Below, piece by piece: positions 1 through 8,463 of a stretch of DNA of 64,000 nt; the stretch's first letter is position 1, and every line of letters begins with the position of its first letter. The stretch lies in contig CABUID010000002.1 of assembly GCA_902491575.1 (NCBI GenBank), positions 1-64,000 on the forward strand, written 5' to 3'. A model generated the notes under the pieces. The model saw only the letters and a list, made by a program, of their open reading frames with translations. It searched no databases and was not told where the DNA came from. The position numbers and the translations under genes are program-made. The stretch comes from an uncultured Bacillota bacterium. GTDB taxonomy: Bacteria > Bacillota_I > Bacilli_A > RFN20 > CAG-631.

Positions 1-146
1 ATTTCTTAAAAAACTATCAAGGTTATTAATTCCACTTAAAGTTTATCAAATATAAGACATTATTTCAATAAAAATACAAAATTTAAAATATATATAGCCA
101 GCGAATTAGACAAGATAAATATTTTACAAAGGTCTTTAATTTTACA

Positions 147-372
147 TTACTGGATTATCAAACAATATGCAAAAAGGTTTAAATTTTGAGTGTTATCAAC
201 AGATAAATTACAAGGGTTATCTGGAGAAATCCATCTTCTCAATTTTGAACTATAAAATCTAGATTTGCAATAATATAATTGATTATTATCATCATAAATA
301 AATGACAAAACATGAGTAGAAAGCATTTTTACATTGTTTATAACAAATTCAACTTTATATTCGATTCCCCGA
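147..372 (-). pseudogene. RHS/YD-repeat protein, C-terminal remnant
   Basis: Read on the minus strand, this open frame contains QLYYCKSRFYSSKLRRWISP followed a little later by NLNLFAYC, which matches the conserved RHS core end (YY-x-R-YY-x-x-x-x-GR-F-x-x-D-P then LNLYAY). Just after the AYC the frame stops at 147-149. A two-base shift restores DNPVM, the expected continuation of an RHS core (YC-x-N-P-V). No start codon or ribosome binding site is visible and the usual hundreds of upstream residues are missing, so I call it a frame-shifted fragment of a once larger cell-surface or toxin-delivery protein. The match is by pattern only. Confidence 0.75.
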
Positions 373-392
373 GTTTTTTTGTTTTATACAAA

Positions 393-415
393 GAAAAAAA
401 GGCTGTGAAGCCTTT
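393..415 (-). terminator. Rho-independent terminator after the MATE gene
   Basis: On the minus strand, AAAGGCT and AGCCTTT form a 7-bp stem around a TCAC loop, followed by a T-rich run. It lies about 45 bases past the MATE stop codon. Confidence 0.8.
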
Positions 416-458
416 CTTTCAACAGATTTTCACAAGTTGGGTTTTTTTACAGCCCCTT

Positions 459-1838
459 TTAAATACAATTTAGTTGATGCTTTTTTGTAGACAAAAGTAA
501 AAAATAAGCAATCAGTGCGGTAATGATTTCTGCAAAAGGGAAAGTAAACCAAATCACCCAATTCGGAATATATTGACGAATACAAAGTAATGAAAGTAGA
601 TAAGCAATTGGTAACACAAAGATGAGTTGACGACATAAAGAGATAATTAAAGATTTTAAGCCTCCATTTAAAGCTTGAAATACTCCTTGTAAAGCAATGT
701 TAATGCCAGCAAAAATAAAACTGATAGAAATGATATACATTGCACTTTTACATAATTGGGCAGTCTCACCACTTAAACCAAAAAGATTAGTGAAAGGAAT
801 GGCTAAAGCTTCTACCAAAATTGTCCCTAATAACATGATAATCAGAGTATAAAATATACCATATTTTATGCCTTCCTTAATACGTTGATTATTTTTCATT
901 CCGTAGGCAAAAGAAACAATAGGCGTAATCGCATCTCTTAATCCAAAAGCAGCAAATAATACGAATTGTTGAATTTTATAGAAAAGTCCATAAGCAGTGA
1001 CCATTGGTTCACTTACTTTAACAAAAATGATATTTAAGCCATAAGTCATGAAAGACATTAAAGCTTGGGCAATAATAGCTGGTAAACCAATAGAATAGAT
1101 TTCTTTAATGATTTTCCAATTTGGTTTAAAATTATTCAATTGATTAGACATATTTTTATTTAATTTTAAATGGAAAAACCATGCTAAAAGATAAGAAACA
1201 CATTGTCCAATAATCGTGGCATAGGCAGCGCCTTTTACACCTAGTTCAGGAAAGTTTAACCACCCATAGATTAAAATGGGATCTAGGATAATATTGACAA
1301 CAGCTCCAGCGACTTGAGCGATTGTCGAAAAAAGTGAATGACCACTAGCTTGTAATAATTTTTCATAAGTTGAAAAAAATACTATTCCGATGGATAAAAT
1401 ACAACAAATGGTAAGATAATGAACAGCCATTTCATAGATTAAGGGATTATTTGTTTGAGTTGATATATATGGTTTCACTCCAAAAAGACCAAATAAAAGA
1501 AAGAAAAAGTATATGATTAAAGATAAAAATTGTGCATTTCCAGCAACTTTACTGGCTTTTACATTATCTTTTTGACCTAAACATTTTGCGACAATAGCAT
1601 TGGTTCCAACACCGGTTCCTACTCCTATAGCTACCATTAACATTTGCATTGGAAAAGCAAGTGTTAAAGCGTTTAACGCTTCTTCTCCATTTTGACTCAT
1701 ATTTGAGATAAATGCACTATCAACAATGTTATATAAAGCTTGTAAAACCATTGAAATAATCATCGGTAAGCCCATATTCAGCATTAATTTTTTAATTGGC
1801 ATTAATCCCATTTTATTTGTTTTTATTGTTTCTTCCAT
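459..1838 (-). CDS. MATE family multidrug efflux transporter (MepA-like)
   Basis: Integral membrane Na+- or H+-coupled exporter of the MATE family, 459 residues, the usual family length. The protein shows about twelve hydrophobic segments, and the N-terminal LYNIVDSAFIS (residues about 35-45) is typical of MATE proteins. The start ATG is 7 bases after AGGAGG. It is a single-gene unit read leftward, with its own promoter, a leader hairpin that may act as a riboswitch (1865-1911) and a terminator downstream. Family membership is clear. The substrate is not visible; a toxic cation such as guanidinium is suggested only by the leader. Confidence 0.93.
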   Translation of the reverse strand: MEETIKTNKMGLMPIKKLMLNMGLPMIISMVLQALYNIVDSAFISNMSQNGEEALNALTLAFPMQMLMVAIGVGTGVGTNAIVAKCLGQKDNVKASKVAGNAQFLSLIIYFFFLLFGLFGVKPYISTQTNNPLIYEMAVHYLTICCILSIGIVFFSTYEKLLQASGHSLFSTIAQVAGAVVNIILDPILIYGWLNFPELGVKGAAYATIIGQCVSYLLAWFFHLKLNKNMSNQLNNFKPNWKIIKEIYSIGLPAIIAQALMSFMTYGLNIIFVKVSEPMVTAYGLFYKIQQFVLFAAFGLRDAITPIVSFAYGMKNNQRIKEGIKYGIFYTLIIMLLGTILVEALAIPFTNLFGLSGETAQLCKSAMYIISISFIFAGINIALQGVFQALNGGLKSLIISLCRQLIFVLPIAYLLSLLCIRQYIPNWVIWFTFPFAEIITALIAYFLLLSTKKHQLNCI

Positions 1839-1864
1839 AACAAATCCTCCTTATTTTAAGCAAT

Positions 1865-1911
1865 AAAAAACAGTGGTAACGAATCGGACTTACGCTTTCG
1901 CTACACACTGT
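1865..1911 (-). promoter_or_regulatory. Structured leader/attenuator of the MATE gene, possible guanidine-IV (mepA-type) riboswitch
   Basis: The predicted transcript starts almost at the hairpin. CAGTG plus GTAGCG pair with CGTTAC plus CACTG (11 bp with one bulged T) around a 17-base loop, followed by six U residues, so the first 47 nucleotides make a terminator before the coding region. A competing small hairpin, GTAGC-GAAA-GC(G)TA, can form from the same 5' arm. A short switch that can terminate in front of a MepA-type MATE gene is the known setting of guanidine-IV riboswitches. I did not check the sequence against that consensus. Confidence 0.5.
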
Positions 1912-1918
1912 AATTTGA

Positions 1919-1947
1919 AATATAACAAATTTTTAAAGGTTGGTCAA
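1919..1947 (-). promoter_or_regulatory. Sigma-A promoter of the MATE gene
   Basis: On the minus strand, a -35 TTGACC (1942-1947) and a -10 TATATT (1919-1924) are separated by exactly 17 bases. The start point falls near 1911, at the foot of the leader hairpin. Confidence 0.8.
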
Positions 1948-2112
1948 GTCATGAATTTTTATTTTTAAGATTTTATAAATGTAAATTATTATCATAAAAA
2001 TGATACTATAATTTAAAATTAAATTCAGGATTACTTCAAATAAAATTACTTTTTCATTATGGTAAGAATGAAATAAAGAAAACTTATCATATTTTGTAAT
2101 AGGTGATTAAAA

Positions 2113-2742
2113 ATGAAAATAGCTTTATGTGGTTATACAGGAAAAACTGGGAAAGAAGTTTATCAAGTTTTAAAAGAGAATCAATATGATGTAATCGGAA
2201 TTGATGAAAAAAGTGCTCCTTTATATGAGCAAATTGAAAAAGTTGATTTAGTCATTGATTTTACAAATAAGACGCAAGCGCTAAAACATATTTATATATG
2301 TTTAGATTTTCATAAGCCTTTTATTGTAGGAACAACAGGCTTTACCTATGATGAGTTGGCTACCATAAAGAGTTTATGTCAACTTGAAAAAGTGAAAGGT
2401 GTTATTTGTTATAATTTCTCTTTACCATTAAATGAGATATTAAAACAATTTTCTTTTTTTAATAGTTATTTCACAGATATGACTTATTTGGATATTCATC
2501 ATGTTTCAAAACTAGACAAGACTTCCGGTACTACCTATTTATTTATGCTAAAAAATGATAAATTTAAAATAAAATCTTATCGAACAAAACAAAATATCAT
2601 TACTTATGTTATTCAAATGTGTTCAAAATATGATAAAATGATTATATCTTATCAGGTATACGATAAGAAAGTCTTTGCTTTAGGTTTATTGAATTATTTA
2701 AAAAATAAAGAGGAAACAGAAATTATTAATTTGATAGGGTAG
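2113..2742 (+). CDS. dapB: 4-hydroxy-tetrahydrodipicolinate reductase, short form
   Basis: NAD(P)H-dependent reductase of the diaminopimelate/lysine pathway, feeding peptidoglycan precursors. Visible are the nucleotide-binding start GYTGKTGKEV (residues 7-16), the VGTTGFT motif, an NFSLPLN segment and the substrate-binding LDIHHVSKLDKTSGTT, which keeps the catalytic His-His and Lys. At 209 residues it is shorter than the usual 240-270, the loss being in the C-terminal domain. AGGTGA stands five bases before the ATG. It heads a dapB-cca-dnaD-nth run, as in B. subtilis. Activity is likely because active-site residues are kept. Confidence 0.9.
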   Translation: MKIALCGYTGKTGKEVYQVLKENQYDVIGIDEKSAPLYEQIEKVDLVIDFTNKTQALKHIYICLDFHKPFIVGTTGFTYDELATIKSLCQLEKVKGVICYNFSLPLNEILKQFSFFNSYFTDMTYLDIHHVSKLDKTSGTTYLFMLKNDKFKIKSYRTKQNIITYVIQMCSKYDKMIISYQVYDKKVFALGLLNYLKNKEETEIINLIG

Positions 2743-2745
2743 AAT

Positions 2746-3420
2746 ATGGACATTAAGAAAATCATTGAAGTGCTATCTTTCATAAAAAAAGCACATTATC
2801 AAGCATATTTAGTTGGAGGGTCTTCACGTGATTTTCTCTTAGGAAGGAACTTTAAAGATATCGATATTGCCACTAATGCACCTATTCACTGGATTATAAA
2901 AAATTTTAAAGTGGAAAATGATGATGGCTTATCTATGGGATCAATTAAAATAGTTTATCATAATTTATTAATGGAAATAACACAATTCCGAGAAGAAGAA
3001 TATACAGAAAAATCTTCCTTTCCTAAAATAAAAAAATTTCTACAAACTCCTGAAGAAGACGCTCAAAGAAGAGATTTTACCATTAATGCTCTTTATTTAG
3101 ATTTAACCAATCAAGAAATTATAGATCCTTTTGAAGGAATAAAAGATTTATTCACTTATCAAGTTCGTTTTATAGGTCATCCGGCCACGAGAATAAAAGA
3201 AGATCCCTCAAGAATATTAAGAGGTTTGAGACTTTCACAAAAATTGAATTTCCAAATTGAAGAAAATACAAAGGAAGCTTTTTTTCAATTTCAAGATGAA
3301 TTAAAGCGTTTATCGAAAAATAAATTAAAAAAAGAAATTGAAAAAATGAAAGAAGATATTGGGGAAATAAAAACAAATTTTATACTGGATCAATATCATC
3401 TTACTAACCTGATAAAATAA
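2746..3420 (+). CDS. cca: CCA-adding tRNA nucleotidyltransferase / poly(A) polymerase family, head-and-neck only
   Basis: Adds or repairs the 3' CCA end of tRNA in class II enzymes. The head motif GGSSRDFLLG with DIDIAT (metal-binding aspartates), RRDFTINAL and the nucleotide-recognition EDPSRILRGLRL are all present, as is a weak neck segment (RLSKNKLKKEIEKM). The protein then ends at 224 residues, whereas B. subtilis-type enzymes are near 400 residues, so the body and tail domains that hold tRNA are missing. The stop is clean and the next gene follows within 25 bases, so this looks like a fixed short form and not an obvious frameshift. Starts 3 bases after dapB. Confidence 0.85.
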   Translation: MDIKKIIEVLSFIKKAHYQAYLVGGSSRDFLLGRNFKDIDIATNAPIHWIIKNFKVENDDGLSMGSIKIVYHNLLMEITQFREEEYTEKSSFPKIKKFLQTPEEDAQRRDFTINALYLDLTNQEIIDPFEGIKDLFTYQVRFIGHPATRIKEDPSRILRGLRLSQKLNFQIEENTKEAFFQFQDELKRLSKNKLKKEIEKMKEDIGEIKTNFILDQYHLTNLIK

Positions 3421-3444
3421 AAATAGTAAGTGGAGGTAAATAGA

Positions 3445-4065
3445 ATGAATATTAATCGATATATCAATTTTGAAAGGCTTTTAACATTAAACTATAAAAA
3501 AATAGGATTAACAGATGATGAATATTTATTGTTATCAATTACTTATGAGCTGGTGCAAACAGGCACGCAATTTGTAAATCCATCTGACTTAGCCTTGTTA
3601 TGTAATTTTTCAACGACAAAAATAGATGTGGTTTATTCGGGTTTAATTGCTAAAAAACTCGTTAGTAATGAATTTAATAACACGGGAATGATTTACACAT
3701 CATTTGATGGAATATGTCAAAAATTAATAGAATGCCTAGATGATGAAATGGACATACAAAAAGCTCAAGATAAAAGGAAAAAAATAGTGGAAGAAGATTA
3801 TTTTAAATATATGCAAAATTTCTTTAATCGCCCATTATCTCCGTTAGAATACGACGTGATTCAAGGATGGAAAAATAAAAAATATGATTTTGCTTTAATA
3901 AAAGCAGCTTGCGAATTGGCTGCACAAACAGGAAACAAATCGATTCGTTATATTGATACAATTATTTTTGAAGAAAATAAAAAGCAAGAAATTGGTGATG
4001 AAGAATACCAAAAGAGGCAGCAAGAAACCATTGAATTATCAACAGTGGATTGGCTGAATAAATAG
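3445..4065 (+). CDS. dnaD: DnaD-like primosomal protein
   Basis: Primosome component used in Bacillota for replication initiation and restart, helping load DnaB helicase. The 206-residue protein has an N-terminal winged-helix-like part (roughly residues 20-100) and the C-terminal DnaD signature, with YMQNFFNRPLSPLEYDVIQG followed by the conserved AAQTGNKSIRYIDTII. I prefer the ATG at 3445, seven bases after GGAGGT, over the in-frame GTG at 3430 that precedes the ribosome binding site. It sits between cca and nth, and dnaD-nth is a conserved pair in Bacilli. Confidence 0.9.
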   Translation: MNINRYINFERLLTLNYKKIGLTDDEYLLLSITYELVQTGTQFVNPSDLALLCNFSTTKIDVVYSGLIAKKLVSNEFNNTGMIYTSFDGICQKLIECLDDEMDIQKAQDKRKKIVEEDYFKYMQNFFNRPLSPLEYDVIQGWKNKKYDFALIKAACELAAQTGNKSIRYIDTIIFEENKKQEIGDEEYQKRQQETIELSTVDWLNK

Positions 4066-4066
4066 T

Positions 4067-4681
4067 ATGGATAAAAGATTACAATATATTTATGAAATGT
4101 ATCCAAATGCTAAATGTGAATTGATTTATCATTCGATTTTTCAATTACTTATTGCGGTCACTTTATCTGCTCAAACTACCGATAAAAGAGTGAATGAGTG
4201 TACGCCACCATTATTTTTAAAATATCCTGAAATTAAAGATTTAGCTTATGCGGATTTAAAAGATGTAAAAGAAATTATTAAGCCAATTGGTATGGCAGAA
4301 AGCAAAGGAAAACATATTATTGAAATTGCCAAAATTATACATGAAGAATATCAAGATATTGTTCCTAGTGATTATCAACAATTGATAAGATTACCTGGAG
4401 TAGGGAATAAAACGATTAATGTAGTTTTGGCAGAAGGATTTAAAATTCCTGCTCTTCCAGTCGATACACATGTTAATCGCGTGGCCAAAAGATTATATTT
4501 AGCTTCTTTAAATGATGATGTAATAGAAGTAGAAAAAAAACTAAAAAAGAAAATCGATCAGAAGATGTGGATACAAATGCATCATTCTTTGATTTTCTTT
4601 GGACGTTATTTTTGTAAAGCAGTTTCACCAAACTGTAAAGAGTGTCAACTTCATGGACAATGTCGACTTAAGTATAAGTAA
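4067..4681 (+). CDS. nth: Endonuclease III, DNA glycosylase/AP lyase
   Basis: Base-excision repair enzyme removing oxidised pyrimidines and cutting abasic sites. The helix-hairpin-helix LPGVGNKTINVV carries the catalytic Lys, and PVDTHVNRVAKRL carries the catalytic Asp. The C-terminus has the four-cysteine 4Fe-4S loop (C-x6-C-x2-C-x5-C). The length of 204 residues is normal. It starts immediately after the dnaD stop, and its 3' end overlaps the convergent penicillin-binding protein gene by 14 bases, leaving no room for a terminator between them. Confidence 0.95.
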   Translation: MDKRLQYIYEMYPNAKCELIYHSIFQLLIAVTLSAQTTDKRVNECTPPLFLKYPEIKDLAYADLKDVKEIIKPIGMAESKGKHIIEIAKIIHEEYQDIVPSDYQQLIRLPGVGNKTINVVLAEGFKIPALPVDTHVNRVAKRLYLASLNDDVIEVEKKLKKKIDQKMWIQMHHSLIFFGRYFCKAVSPNCKECQLHGQCRLKYK

Positions 4682-7013
4682 AATCCAAAGCCACTTTTGT
4701 CCCATCTAAAAACCCATTTCTATATTTATAATATATTTCAAAGTGATAATAACCATTTTTTAAAGGATAAGTGGTTATTTTTTCACATTCGATGGTTTCT
4801 TTGAAAAATCCGTTTTCGTAAACATCTAAATAAATCACTTTTCCGTTTAAAATCTTATCATAATCAAAGATTTTATTATAGGTAGACTTTTGGGTTGTTT
4901 CATTGAAAATGAAATGAATTTGATTATCGAGTATAAAATAATCATAAGGAACACTTTCTTCTATGATAGGTTCTTGGAAGTATTTTGTCGGCACATCTTC
5001 TTCTTTATAAAGAGCTTTTACAATATAATTCTCTTGAACTTGATTTGTTGCTAAAAGGTTACTTCCTTTTACAATGTTGACTTCCACTAGACCATCAGGA
5101 CGAGAAATGGATTGATGGCGCATGGCTATTTTATCATAAATTGTTTTTGTAAATTTTTTTACAACATTTGCATCATTATTTTTCGTTGTAAAATACGTTT
5201 TTTGCCCCTTTATATATTCATCAAAGCCCGTCCAAGCAGCAATCGTATAATCTTTTGTATAAGAAGCTAACCATCTGTCTTTTGATGCATTAGACGGAAA
5301 TTCATATTTTTGCAACATAGTCGAATCAAAAGAAGAAGTTCCTGTTTTAGCATAAACTTGCACATTATTTGGTTTACAATCATTTATAGACCAATAATTA
5401 GCATTCATCACTTGTTTTAATACATCACTAATTAGATAGCAAGTGGTATCGGATAATACTTTTTTCGTTTCTGGTTCAAAAGAAATTACTTTTTCACTTC
5501 CATCGAGTAATTTGATCGATTTAACACACAATGGTTCGATATAAGTGCCATTTCTTGCAATCATAGAGTAAGCAGCAGCGAGTTGAGTTGGTGTTACACC
5601 ATAGGTATAACCACCTAAACCATAAGCATAGGAAAAAGTACCTTGATCCATTAAATGTATGTTTTGAAGATATTGAATAACTTTATCCATGGAAATCGTA
5701 TTAATGACTTTTTCTAGTGTTTGAATGGCAGTTGTATTTCGAGAATAACCAATAGCGTCTGCAATGGTAATTTCGCCTAAATAAGTATGATCAACATTAT
5801 TAATAGCAATATTACTATGTGGATAATTGGTTGGGGTATCTTGAAGTATTTCCATGTTACTATAATGTAAATATTCAAAAGCCAAGGCATATTCAAGGAT
5901 TACTTTTATCGTGCTGGCAGGTTGAATTTGTTTATCATAGGCATGATTTAATAATTTTTGCCCAGTGTAATTTCGTCCACCAAAACAAGCTACAATAGCT
6001 CCAGTTTCATTATCAATAATACTTGCTGCAAATTGCTGTAAATCGTTGTTAAAGGATAAATATTCAGAAGTTCCTTCTTGCATTTGGTCAATCATCGATT
6101 GTAAAGCGGAATCCATATATGTATAAATCTCCATTGGCATAATATAAGGATCATAACCTGTTTTTTCATAAATTTGTCGATAAACAATGTCGATATAAGC
6201 TTGATAAGGATAAGTGTTTTCATCCGTAAGAGGTTCTTTCTTTTTTATCATATCTTCAATGGTAATTTCACTAGCTTTTAATTCTTGTTCTTTTGAAATA
6301 TAGCCATGTTTATTCATTAAATGTAAAACAATGTTTTTTCTTTGCATAGCACCTTCAGGATTTAATAATGGAGAATAGGCTGAAGGAGCATTGACAACAC
6401 CTGCAAGTAAAGCAGCTTCAGGTAAGGTTAAATCACTTACTGATTTATTAAAAAATTTATAAGAGGCACTTTGTACGCCGTGATTTAGACCATCAAAACA
6501 AACGTAATTACAATAAAATTCTAAGATATCTTTTTTTGTATATAATTTTTCGATATGGTTGGATAAATAAGCTTCCTGAATTTTTCTTTCAATACTCTTT
6601 TTGTTGGTTAACATCATATTTTTTATTAACTGTTGGGTAATGGTAGAAGCGCCTTCTTTTAAAGATAATGAAAACACATCATTTTTGATAGCACTTAAAA
6701 TACGAGGCAAATCGATACCTTCATGCATAAAATAACGAACATCCTCACAACTAATCAATGCATTGATGAAGACATCTGGGAGTTGCTCATATTGAATATT
6801 TTCATAATCTTCCATTGTTAATTGTTTGACAAAATTATTTTGATTATCATAAACTTTAGAAGATTTTTTCTTCACAATCGTTTCAACATTTAACGATGGT
6901 GTATCGGAGACAATATTTATAAAATAAATAGTGCCTATAGTTATCGCTACAAGCACTAATGAAAATAAAATATCGGTGAAAGTAGATAAAACTTTTTTTC
7001 TTTTATCTTTCAA
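4668..7013 (-). CDS. ponA: Class A penicillin-binding protein (glycosyltransferase/transpeptidase)
   Basis: Bifunctional peptidoglycan synthase anchored by one N-terminal membrane helix (residues about 14-34). The glycosyltransferase domain follows, with EDVRYFMHEGID, GASTITQQLIKN and RKIQEAYLSNHIEKLYTK. The transpeptidase domain contains the serine motif STIK, the SRN motif (YSRNT) and KTGTSS, so all catalytic boxes are intact. At 781 residues it is of normal size; the C-terminal tail after about residue 640 is not a recognisable PASTA domain. Its start overlaps the 3' end of recU by 11 bases, the conserved recU-ponA pair of Bacilli, so the two are co-transcribed. Confidence 0.95.
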   Translation of the reverse strand: MKDKRKKVLSTFTDILFSLVLVAITIGTIYFINIVSDTPSLNVETIVKKKSSKVYDNQNNFVKQLTMEDYENIQYEQLPDVFINALISCEDVRYFMHEGIDLPRILSAIKNDVFSLSLKEGASTITQQLIKNMMLTNKKSIERKIQEAYLSNHIEKLYTKKDILEFYCNYVCFDGLNHGVQSASYKFFNKSVSDLTLPEAALLAGVVNAPSAYSPLLNPEGAMQRKNIVLHLMNKHGYISKEQELKASEITIEDMIKKKEPLTDENTYPYQAYIDIVYRQIYEKTGYDPYIMPMEIYTYMDSALQSMIDQMQEGTSEYLSFNNDLQQFAASIIDNETGAIVACFGGRNYTGQKLLNHAYDKQIQPASTIKVILEYALAFEYLHYSNMEILQDTPTNYPHSNIAINNVDHTYLGEITIADAIGYSRNTTAIQTLEKVINTISMDKVIQYLQNIHLMDQGTFSYAYGLGGYTYGVTPTQLAAAYSMIARNGTYIEPLCVKSIKLLDGSEKVISFEPETKKVLSDTTCYLISDVLKQVMNANYWSINDCKPNNVQVYAKTGTSSFDSTMLQKYEFPSNASKDRWLASYTKDYTIAAWTGFDEYIKGQKTYFTTKNNDANVVKKFTKTIYDKIAMRHQSISRPDGLVEVNIVKGSNLLATNQVQENYIVKALYKEEDVPTKYFQEPIIEESVPYDYFILDNQIHFIFNETTQKSTYNKIFDYDKILNGKVIYLDVYENGFFKETIECEKITTYPLKNGYYHFEIYYKYRNGFLDGTKVALDFTYT

Positions 7014-7566
7014 AGTATTTTTCTTTTACAACCTTTAAATAATCAACAGGTGTAAAATAACCTTCCTTGATCAATGTTCCAAATTGTTTTATATCTTCAT
7101 ATGGGATAATTGTTTTATTTTGATTATATGCTTCAATTAAAACTTGACCATCTAATAGATAAATCTCATTGAACGCTCTTAGAAATATTAACGCAAAGGT
7201 TATTCCTTTTTGTTGTATGATTGCTTTCATTGCATGAATTTGATGATTGGCAATGTTATGCATTGGGAAGCCTTTCTTTGAAGTTGTCTCTTTTGCCTCA
7301 AAGTCTAAGTAATGTCCATCACAAATACCCACATAGTCAAGGGTGGATGGCGCTACAAATACGGCTTCTGTTATTTTATATTTATCACTTGTTTTAAGAA
7401 TCTTAATACTTGTGGGTCTTTTATGAATAAAAGCTATATTATGTTGGATATAATATTCATTTGTTCTGTTTATCATATCTTCAAGGGCCATGCCTTGATT
7501 CGCTGTATCTCTATTTCTACTTTTAGAATATTCAGTTACTTTTTTCGCTGTGGGATATTTAATCAT
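7003..7566 (-). CDS. recU: Holliday junction resolvase RecU
   Basis: Resolves Holliday junctions in recombinational repair and chromosome segregation. Visible are the N-terminal NQGMALEDMINRTNEYY and the nuclease core GICDGHYLDFEAKET with acidic and Lys residues of the PD-(D/E)xK type fold, followed by IANHQ. I place the start at the ATG at 7566 (187 residues), about seven bases after AGGTGA; the in-frame GTG at 7575 would overlap that ribosome binding site. First gene of the leftward recU-ponA operon. The RecU/PBP1 pairing is standard in Bacilli. Confidence 0.92.
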   Translation of the reverse strand: MIKYPTAKKVTEYSKSRNRDTANQGMALEDMINRTNEYYIQHNIAFIHKRPTSIKILKTSDKYKITEAVFVAPSTLDYVGICDGHYLDFEAKETTSKKGFPMHNIANHQIHAMKAIIQQKGITFALIFLRAFNEIYLLDGQVLIEAYNQNKTIIPYEDIKQFGTLIKEGYFTPVDYLKVVKEKYFER

Positions 7567-7643
7567 TTTTTTCACCTACTTGCACCAATCCTATTTTTTA
7601 CTTAATTTCTTATATTATACACTATATTTTTTTCCTAAAAAAT

Positions 7644-7649
7644 GGTAAA
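7644..7649 (+). promoter_or_regulatory. Extended -10 element upstream of gpsB
   Basis: TGG-TAAAAT (TG-n plus -10 hexamer) lies about 55 bases upstream of gpsB with no good -35. The stretch between recU and gpsB holds divergent starts: on the minus strand a TATAAT is visible for recU. Confidence 0.45.
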
Positions 7650-7704
7650 ATAGATTTAAATTAATATATTTTTTGATATATTAATAAAGACAGGGGTAAT
7701 GCAA

Positions 7705-8052
7705 ATGAAAGAAATTAAAATATCTCATAAAGTATATACTAAAAATTTTAATGTAAAATCATTAGGTTATTGCTGTGAAGAAGTGGATGAATTTTTAGAT
7801 GAATTGAATTTGGAGATTATGAAACTTGAAAGGAAGATTGACTCCTTATCTGAAAAAACTCGCCAACTTGAATCTTCTAAGTTAGCGTTAGAACAAAAAA
7901 ATAAAGAGTTATCCATAGAAGTTTATAATTTAAAAGCACATAATTCGATTCCTTCATCGACAAGTGCTAATTTTTCGAATATTGATTTATTAAATCGTAT
8001 TGCTAATCTGGAAAATATGGTTCAAAAATTACTTGACCAGCACAAAGATTAA
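7705..8052 (+). CDS. gpsB: GpsB/DivIVA-like cell division protein
   Basis: Small coiled-coil membrane-associated adaptor that, in Bacilli, coordinates division and penicillin-binding proteins. The N-terminal part (KNFNVKSLGYCCEEVDEFLD) matches the DivIVA/GpsB domain, followed by a heptad-rich coiled coil (residues about 35-75) and a short C-terminal helix. With the start at the second ATG (7705), 8 bases after AGGGG, the protein is 115 residues, the usual GpsB size. The gene is directly upstream of rnpB and divergent from recU-ponA, as in B. subtilis. Confidence 0.85.
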   Translation: MKEIKISHKVYTKNFNVKSLGYCCEEVDEFLDELNLEIMKLERKIDSLSEKTRQLESSKLALEQKNKELSIEVYNLKAHNSIPSSTSANFSNIDLLNRIANLENMVQKLLDQHKD

Positions 8053-8055
8053 ATC

Positions 8056-8394
8056 AAACAAATCTATAGATGGTCGCTTTTAAGAAATTAAAAGAGGAAA
8101 GTCCATGCTCACACAGACTGAGATGTCTGTAACGTTTGTGCCACTTTAATTCATAAAGGTGGGCAGTGTAAACTGACGGCAAAAAGTAGACCTAAGGGCA
8201 ACTATGGCTACTTGATAAAGCACCACAGAGACGAGCTGACTGGAAACGGTCAGATGAAACGAGGCAAGCCCCTCAAGTGAGAAACTCAAATTTGGTAGAG
8301 GAGTCTACAAAAAAGAATTCAATTTTGCGTAGGATGTCGCAAGACATAGATAAATGACCATCCACGACAGAACATGGCTTATTTAGATTTGTTT
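8056..8394 (+). ncRNA. rnpB: RNase P RNA (type B)
   Basis: Catalytic RNA that removes 5' leaders from pre-tRNAs. The conserved GAGGAAAGTCC (8094-8104) and the 3' conserved ACAGAACATGGCTTA (8367-8381) are present. The ends pair as helix P1 (AAACAAATCTA at 8056-8066 with TAGATTTGTTT at 8384-8394). The 5' end is only 4 bases after the gpsB stop, so its promoter lies inside gpsB or it is cut from a longer transcript. Confidence 0.95.
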
Positions 8395-8398
8395 TAAA

Positions 8399-8422
8399 AA
8401 TATGCTCTTGCATATTTTTTTT
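8399..8422 (+). terminator. Terminator after rnpB
   Basis: AATATGC-TCTT-GCATATT stem followed by a run of T residues, directly after helix P1 of rnpB. Confidence 0.85.
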
Positions 8423-8463
8423 ATATAAAAAATATGATAAAATAAAAATTGGCAGGTGATTTT

